Shown here: piece after piece, positions 32,769 to 36,856 of the stretch
How positions within the stretch are numbered: position 1 is the stretch's first letter
Layout: every line of letters starts with the position of its first letter
Origin: Candidatus Omnitrophota bacterium
GTDB lineage: Bacteria; Omnitrophota; Omnitrophia; JAHJGZ01
Length of the DNA: 36,856 nucleotides
Reading direction: 5' to 3'
NCBI GenBank assembly: GCA_018823795.1
Contig: JAHJGZ010000012.1
Location: 1 to 36,856, forward strand
Made by a program: the position numbers and the translations under genes
The notes under the pieces: generated by a model
Database searches by the model: none
Told to the model about the DNA's origin: nothing
The model's input: only the letters and a program-made list of their open reading frames with translations

Positions 32769-33041
32769 TTATTTTACCTTATGTTTTAAAATCAATCCTG
32801 GCTTGAAAACAACAACCCTTTTTTCAGGGACTGGAACTTCTTCACCAGTACGAGGATTTCTTCCCATGCGACCGCGTCTTTGTTTCACTTTGAATACACC
32901 AAAATTTCTCAGTTCTACGGTCTCACCACGCTCTAAACTCTCCAAAATAGTGTCTAAAGTCTTTTGTACAACTTTCTTAACATCAATCTGTGTTAAATTT
33001 GAATCACTTGCAACCTTCATAACAATATCTTTCTTTGTCAT
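32769..33041 (-). CDS. hup: HU-family DNA-binding protein
   Basis: This 90-aa histone-like protein has the full HU/IHF fold: MTKKDIVMKVA at the N-terminus, VELRNFGVFKVKQRRGRMGRNPRTGEE in the DNA-binding arm, and a basic C-terminus. HU dimers bend DNA and compact the nucleoid. The arm motif GRNPRTGEEVPVPEKRVVVFKPG fits HU better than a specific IHF subunit, although that distinction is soft. Translation is strong: AAGGAGG (33057-33051) lies 9 nt before the ATG, under a near-consensus promoter, as expected for an abundant protein. It forms its own transcription unit. Confidence 0.95.
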   Translation of the reverse strand: MTKKDIVMKVASDSNLTQIDVKKVVQKTLDTILESLERGETVELRNFGVFKVKQRRGRMGRNPRTGEEVPVPEKRVVVFKPGLILKHKVK

Positions 33042-33103
33042 TTCCTAACACCTCCTTCTTGATTTATTAAAAACTTATCTTTCCTAAACCATTACTATGC
33101 AAG

Positions 33104-33132
33104 AAAATAGCAAATTTTGCTTTTTATGTCAA
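33104..33132 (-). promoter_or_regulatory. Promoter of the HU gene
   Basis: On the minus strand TTGACA (33132-33127), a 17-base spacer and TATTTT (33109-33104) preceded by TGC, an extended -10. Transcription starts near 33097 with a leader of about 55 nt. It is the strongest promoter candidate in the right half of the window. Confidence 0.75.
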
Positions 33133-33210
33133 GGTTTTTTTTCTTTATCTTATTGTAAAATAATACGTTGTGTGATAATACTATGGAAGAGTAATTGTAT
33201 AACGCACTCA

Positions 33211-33350
33211 CCCCGTTAGAAATGGAAAATGCTTACAGTTTAACTCACCGGCATTTATGTAACTTATTGCTAATAAACACCTATTTATTTAAACAACTCT
33301 TTTATTAAACGCCTGTTTATAAATAACATCAGGCGTAATTTCTAACGGGG
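33211..33350. mobile_element. GTTAGAAAT terminal-inverted-repeat element (MITE-like)
   Basis: A perfect 13-bp inverted repeat, CCCCGTTAGAAAT (33211-33223) and ATTTCTAACGGGG (33338-33350), bounds a 140-bp AT-rich segment. Inside is ACGCCTG (33309-33315) / CAGGCGT (33330-33336), and a diverged direct repeat near TTAAACGCCTGTTTAT. No ORF is present. One end abuts the dnaE stop codon with one base between. This fits a small non-coding mobile or palindromic element; transposition itself is not shown, and no target-site duplication is obvious. Confidence 0.5.
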
Positions 33351-33351
33351 C

Positions 33352-36300
33352 TCACAGCGTTATTTTTATGGTATTTTCTCCCAATAGTGTTTCAACCTCA
33401 GTAAATAAGTCCTCGGTTGAACTCACCTTAACATCTTCTCCTGCAATAACTTGTGTATATTTTCCATCCGGTTCTTTAAAATTTAAATATACCGGTACTG
33501 CTCCTCTATGTCTTGTCAATATATCCCTCAACTGCCCAAGAATCTCTTGATTCAGCCCAGCAGTAAAAAGGTCAATCGTAAACACCTTCGTAAGTCGTTT
33601 CCGTACTTCATGAAGCGGTATAATTTCATTAGCAATAATCTTTGCTTCATCTTCACGTGCATTGACCTTCCCCCTTACAAAAACTAAAGCATCGTTCTGG
33701 AGAATTCCTACTGACTTTTTCAATACTTCGGGAAAAACCACTATCTCACACTTACCCTCCAAATCCTGAAGGCGCACGAAACACATCGGGTCACCCTTAC
33801 GGGTTGTTTTATTGGAAATCGAATCAATAATACCGCCAACACTGACCTCTGTTTGATCTGAAAAAGTAACTAAGGTGGCGCTATTGGCTGTTGTATACAC
33901 TTTAAGGAGCCTTTCATGTTTAGCAAGTGGATGTGATGAAATATAAAATCCGAGCACTTCTTTTTCAAAAGCCAGAAGCTGTCCCTCCGCCCATTCGCTA
34001 ATATGAGGAATTTTTTGACCATTATGCTGAAATTCTTTTTGTTCTTCAAAATCTTTAAAAAAGGAAAGCTGCCCGCTAATACGATCTTTTTGTACCTTGC
34101 TGCCCACCTCTAAGGCATTATCCAGGGAAGCCATGAGCTGAGAACGTTTATAACCAAAACTATCATACGCACCACATTTTATAAGGCTTTCCACGACTTT
34201 CCGATTGGTGACGCGCAAATCAACATTTTCAGTAAAATTATATAATGAGGAAAATTTTCCGTTATGGTTACGCGTACTAATAATCGAGTCAATTGAGGTA
34301 ACACCAACATTTTTTACGGCTGAAAGACCAAACCGGATTGAATTATCGTCGAGGGAACAGGTAAATGCAGATTGGCTTTCATTTACACAGGGAGGCAAAA
34401 TGGTAACTCCCAACCGTTTTGCCTCGTCAATATAACGAACAATTTTATCGGTATTATCTTTTTCTGAAGTCAATATTGCGGTCATAAATTCTAAAGGGAA
34501 ATTTGCTTTCAAATATGCCGTTTGATACGAAATAAAGCTATATGCCACAGAATGGGATTTATTGAAACCATATCCGGCAAAGTATTCGATTAAATTGAAG
34601 ATCTTTGCCGCGACATCTCTTTGTATTTTATTTTTGACCGCTCCTTCAATAAAATTTTTCTTCTGTTCTTCCATAATTTCAGGTGTCTTTTTTCCCATTG
34701 CTCGCCGCAAGAGATCGGCTTGAGAGAGACTAAATCCCGCAAGTGCACTGACAATCTTCATTACCTGTTCCTGATACAAAATAACCCCATAGGTTTCTTT
34801 CAAGATGGGCTCCAGCAACGGATGATCGTAGATAATAGCCGCATTATTATTTTTCCGATTAATAAAATCATCAACCATACCACTGCCTAATGGTCCCGGA
34901 CGATAGAGGGCAAGAAGTGCGGCAATATCCTCAAAATTACGTGGCTTTAACTTTCGTAAAATATCACGCATCCCCGAACTTTCAAGCTGAAACACGCCAA
35001 ATGTTTCACTGTGACAGAGAAGGTCATATGTTTTTTCGTCATTAAAGGGAATATCTTTGATGGTAATAGTCTCGTTTCGTGTCTGTTGAATAATTTTAAC
35101 CGCTTCATTGATAACGGTCAAAGTCTTGAGACCCAAAAAATCCATTTTAAGTAGTCCGATTTTCTCAAGGTCTTTCATCGTATTTTGTGTGGAAATAACA
35201 TCATTGGCCTTAAAGAGCGGTACATAATCGGTAAGTATCTTATCAGAAATGACAACACCCGCGGCATGAACTGATGCATGACGTGAAAGTCCTTCAAGCG
35301 CTTTTGCAGTTTTAATCAGCTGGGCAACTTCATGGCTGGTATTAACCAACTCTTTCAATCGTGGTTCGGCTTTCAATGCTTTATTGATGGTAATATTAAG
35401 TTCTTCAGGAATCAATTTTGCAATTTTATCTACCTCTCCGTACGGCATTCCCATAACACGGCCAACATCACGTATTGCGCCACGCGCAGCCATTGTATTA
35501 AAAGTAATTATTTGTGCAACATTATCCTGCCCGTAACGTTTTGCAACATAATTAATCACCTCATCTCGCCGTTCATAACAAAAATCGATGTCAATATCAG
35601 GAAGACTGACACGATCGGGATTTAAGAATCGTTCAAAAATAAGTCCAAATTGTAACGGATCCACTTCGGTGATATTTAAGACGTAGGAAACAAGACTGCC
35701 TGCAGCAGATCCCCGGCCAGGCCCTACGAGAATATTATGATCTTTCGCAAATTTAACAAAGTCCCATACAATCAAAAAATAACTCATATACCCCATTTTA
35801 TTAATCATAGAAAGTTCATAATCAAGGCGTTTTTGATATTCGCTGGGTATTTTTTTCCCAAAATGACTTTCAAGGCCGTTTTGGCATAATTCTTTAAAGT
35901 ACAACACCTCGGTCTTTCCTTCAGGAACTTTAAAATGCGGCAGATGTGTTGACGCCAAATCTATTTCAACATTACAGCGCTCTGCAATTTCAAGTGTATT
36001 ATGAAGCGCGTGAGGAATATCGTTAAAAAGTGCCCGCATCTCCTCTTCAGATTTCAGATAAAAATTTGGGGTGGACATTTTCATACGGTCGGGATCGCTC
36101 AACGTTGTGCCTGTCTGAATACACAGCAAAGCCTCATGCGCCGAGGCGTCTTTTTGCGAAAGGTAATGGACATCATTGGTTGCAACAAGTCCCACGCCGG
36201 TCTTTTTTTCCAATGCACAAAAAGCCTGATTAATTATCTTCTGTTCCTTAAGACCATGATCCTGCACTTCAAGAAAAAAATTATTTTTCCCAAAGATGTC

Positions 36301-36801
36301 TACATATTCACTCACTACCTTTTGCGCTTCATCGCCTCTTTTGTTAAGTACTAAATACGCTACTTCACCGCGCAGACAGGCACTGAGTCCGATTAAACCG
36401 GCCGAATATTCCCGTAAAACATTTTTATCAATACGGGGTCGATAATGAAACCCTTCCCGATAACCGATAGAAGAAAGTTTCATGAGGTTTTTATATCCCT
36501 CTTCGTCCCTAGCAAGAAGAACGATATGAAATGCGGTCTCTCTCAAACCTGCTGTTGATTTATCAAAACGTGATTGAGGAGCAATATAGGCTTCCATGCC
36601 AATGATAGGCTTAATGCCCTGCTTCATGGCTTCAGTATAAAAATTGATGACACCAAACATATTACCATGATCAGTGATAGCAATAGCAGGAAAACGTAAT
36701 TCACACGAACGCTTTATAAGATCCGTTACTTTACAACCACCGTCAAGAAGACTGTATTGCGTATGGACATGTAGGTGAGTAAAACTTGTATGTGCAGGCA
36801 T
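33352..36801 (-). CDS. dnaE: DNA polymerase III alpha subunit DnaE
   Basis: This 1149-aa replicative polymerase subunit is complete. The PHP domain is at the N-terminus (THLHVHTQYSLLDG, AITDHGNMFG). The palm has PDIDIDF with Asp402 and Asp404 and a third catalytic Asp554 in LLKMDFLGLKTL, matching the E. coli D401/D403/D555 triad. Fingers (GVILYQEQVMKI, GYGFNKSHSVAYS), a helix-hairpin-helix region and a C-terminal OB fold (VGGIIDSISNKTTRKG) follow. Length is normal for DnaE1. AAAGG lies 6 nt before the ATG. The gene is read alone; a 310-bp gap with a repeat element separates it from HU. Confidence 0.98.
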   Translation of the reverse strand: MPAHTSFTHLHVHTQYSLLDGGCKVTDLIKRSCELRFPAIAITDHGNMFGVINFYTEAMKQGIKPIIGMEAYIAPQSRFDKSTAGLRETAFHIVLLARDEEGYKNLMKLSSIGYREGFHYRPRIDKNVLREYSAGLIGLSACLRGEVAYLVLNKRGDEAQKVVSEYVDIFGKNNFFLEVQDHGLKEQKIINQAFCALEKKTGVGLVATNDVHYLSQKDASAHEALLCIQTGTTLSDPDRMKMSTPNFYLKSEEEMRALFNDIPHALHNTLEIAERCNVEIDLASTHLPHFKVPEGKTEVLYFKELCQNGLESHFGKKIPSEYQKRLDYELSMINKMGYMSYFLIVWDFVKFAKDHNILVGPGRGSAAGSLVSYVLNITEVDPLQFGLIFERFLNPDRVSLPDIDIDFCYERRDEVINYVAKRYGQDNVAQIITFNTMAARGAIRDVGRVMGMPYGEVDKIAKLIPEELNITINKALKAEPRLKELVNTSHEVAQLIKTAKALEGLSRHASVHAAGVVISDKILTDYVPLFKANDVISTQNTMKDLEKIGLLKMDFLGLKTLTVINEAVKIIQQTRNETITIKDIPFNDEKTYDLLCHSETFGVFQLESSGMRDILRKLKPRNFEDIAALLALYRPGPLGSGMVDDFINRKNNNAAIIYDHPLLEPILKETYGVILYQEQVMKIVSALAGFSLSQADLLRRAMGKKTPEIMEEQKKNFIEGAVKNKIQRDVAAKIFNLIEYFAGYGFNKSHSVAYSFISYQTAYLKANFPLEFMTAILTSEKDNTDKIVRYIDEAKRLGVTILPPCVNESQSAFTCSLDDNSIRFGLSAVKNVGVTSIDSIISTRNHNGKFSSLYNFTENVDLRVTNRKVVESLIKCGAYDSFGYKRSQLMASLDNALEVGSKVQKDRISGQLSFFKDFEEQKEFQHNGQKIPHISEWAEGQLLAFEKEVLGFYISSHPLAKHERLLKVYTTANSATLVTFSDQTEVSVGGIIDSISNKTTRKGDPMCFVRLQDLEGKCEIVVFPEVLKKSVGILQNDALVFVRGKVNAREDEAKIIANEIIPLHEVRKRLTKVFTIDLFTAGLNQEILGQLRDILTRHRGAVPVYLNFKEPDGKYTQVIAGEDVKVSSTEDLFTEVETLLGENTIKITL

Positions 36802-36842
36802 TTTAACCTTTCAATACACTAATCAACATTAAGAATATCAAT

Positions 36843-36855
36843 GTAATTTCTAACG
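36843..36855. repeat. Further GTAATTTCTAACG copy upstream of dnaE
   Basis: GTAATTTCTAACG at 36843-36855 is identical to 33335-33347 and has the same orientation, so dnaE is bracketed by 13-bp direct copies about 3.5 kb apart. The window ends one base later, so the rest of the element cannot be seen. Confidence 0.5.
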
Positions 36856-36856
36856 A

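Overview
The window reads as a chromosomal segment of an uncultured Gram-negative bacterium, most likely of the Omnitrophota (candidate phylum OP3). This placement is an inference from gene content: two neighbouring giant ORFs (3068 and 2710 codons) share a signal-peptide-led N-terminal domain, and they lie beside ordinary housekeeping genes, lipoproteins with lipoboxes and AT-rich intergenic DNA full of palindromes. Almost everything is on the minus strand. The only plus-strand gene I can support is a 57-codon zinc-ribbon protein at the left end. I saw no rRNA, tRNA, CRISPR array or complete insertion sequence apart from a REP-associated (RAYT-type) transposase gene.

Right part (about 19.8-36.8 kb) is the housekeeping and envelope block, transcribed leftwards: dnaE; an HU-family gene with its own strong promoter and terminator; then a tight series rsmE, mtaB, cvpA, a 3-methyladenine DNA glycosylase, a NIF3-like gene, dnaG and rpoD; then an envelope cluster of a TPR/PDZ lipoprotein, an M48 metalloprotease and a small lipoprotein. 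dnaG-rpoD is the classic primase-sigma pair. RpoD carries an unusual N-terminal tail of about 100 residues made almost entirely of Lys and Arg. dnaE is flanked by copies of a GTTAGAAAT repeat.

Left part (about 0.6-19.7 kb) is the accessory and unusual block. Giant protein 2 (2710 aa) has a consensus-like promoter and a large leader hairpin. It joins the shared N-terminal domain to a ROK-type sugar-kinase-like module, helical duplicated modules, a domain resembling the phosphothreonine-lyase domain of class III/IV lanthipeptide synthetases, and an HEFWH zinc-protease-like motif, with RYSAQ linkers between modules. Downstream of it lies an extended -10 promoter, a c-di-GMP-I (GEMM-I) riboswitch candidate and an intrinsic terminator that shares bases with the aptamer's 3' end. 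This leader precedes three overlapping genes: an excisionase-type HTH-PilZ fusion (PilZ is a c-di-GMP-binding domain), a RAYT transposase with REP-like palindromes inside its own reading frame, and giant protein 1 (3068 aa). Giant protein 1 combines the shared N-terminal domain, a membrane block with partial CPBP-protease motifs, a UPF1-like SF1 helicase, and an apparently complete internal Tat signal.

Working model (inference): c-di-GMP would be sensed twice in this locus, by RNA and by the PilZ protein, to control a three-gene unit ending in a membrane-spanning giant with a cytosolic helicase and extracytoplasmic ends. The paralogous giant next door would be made from a separate promoter.
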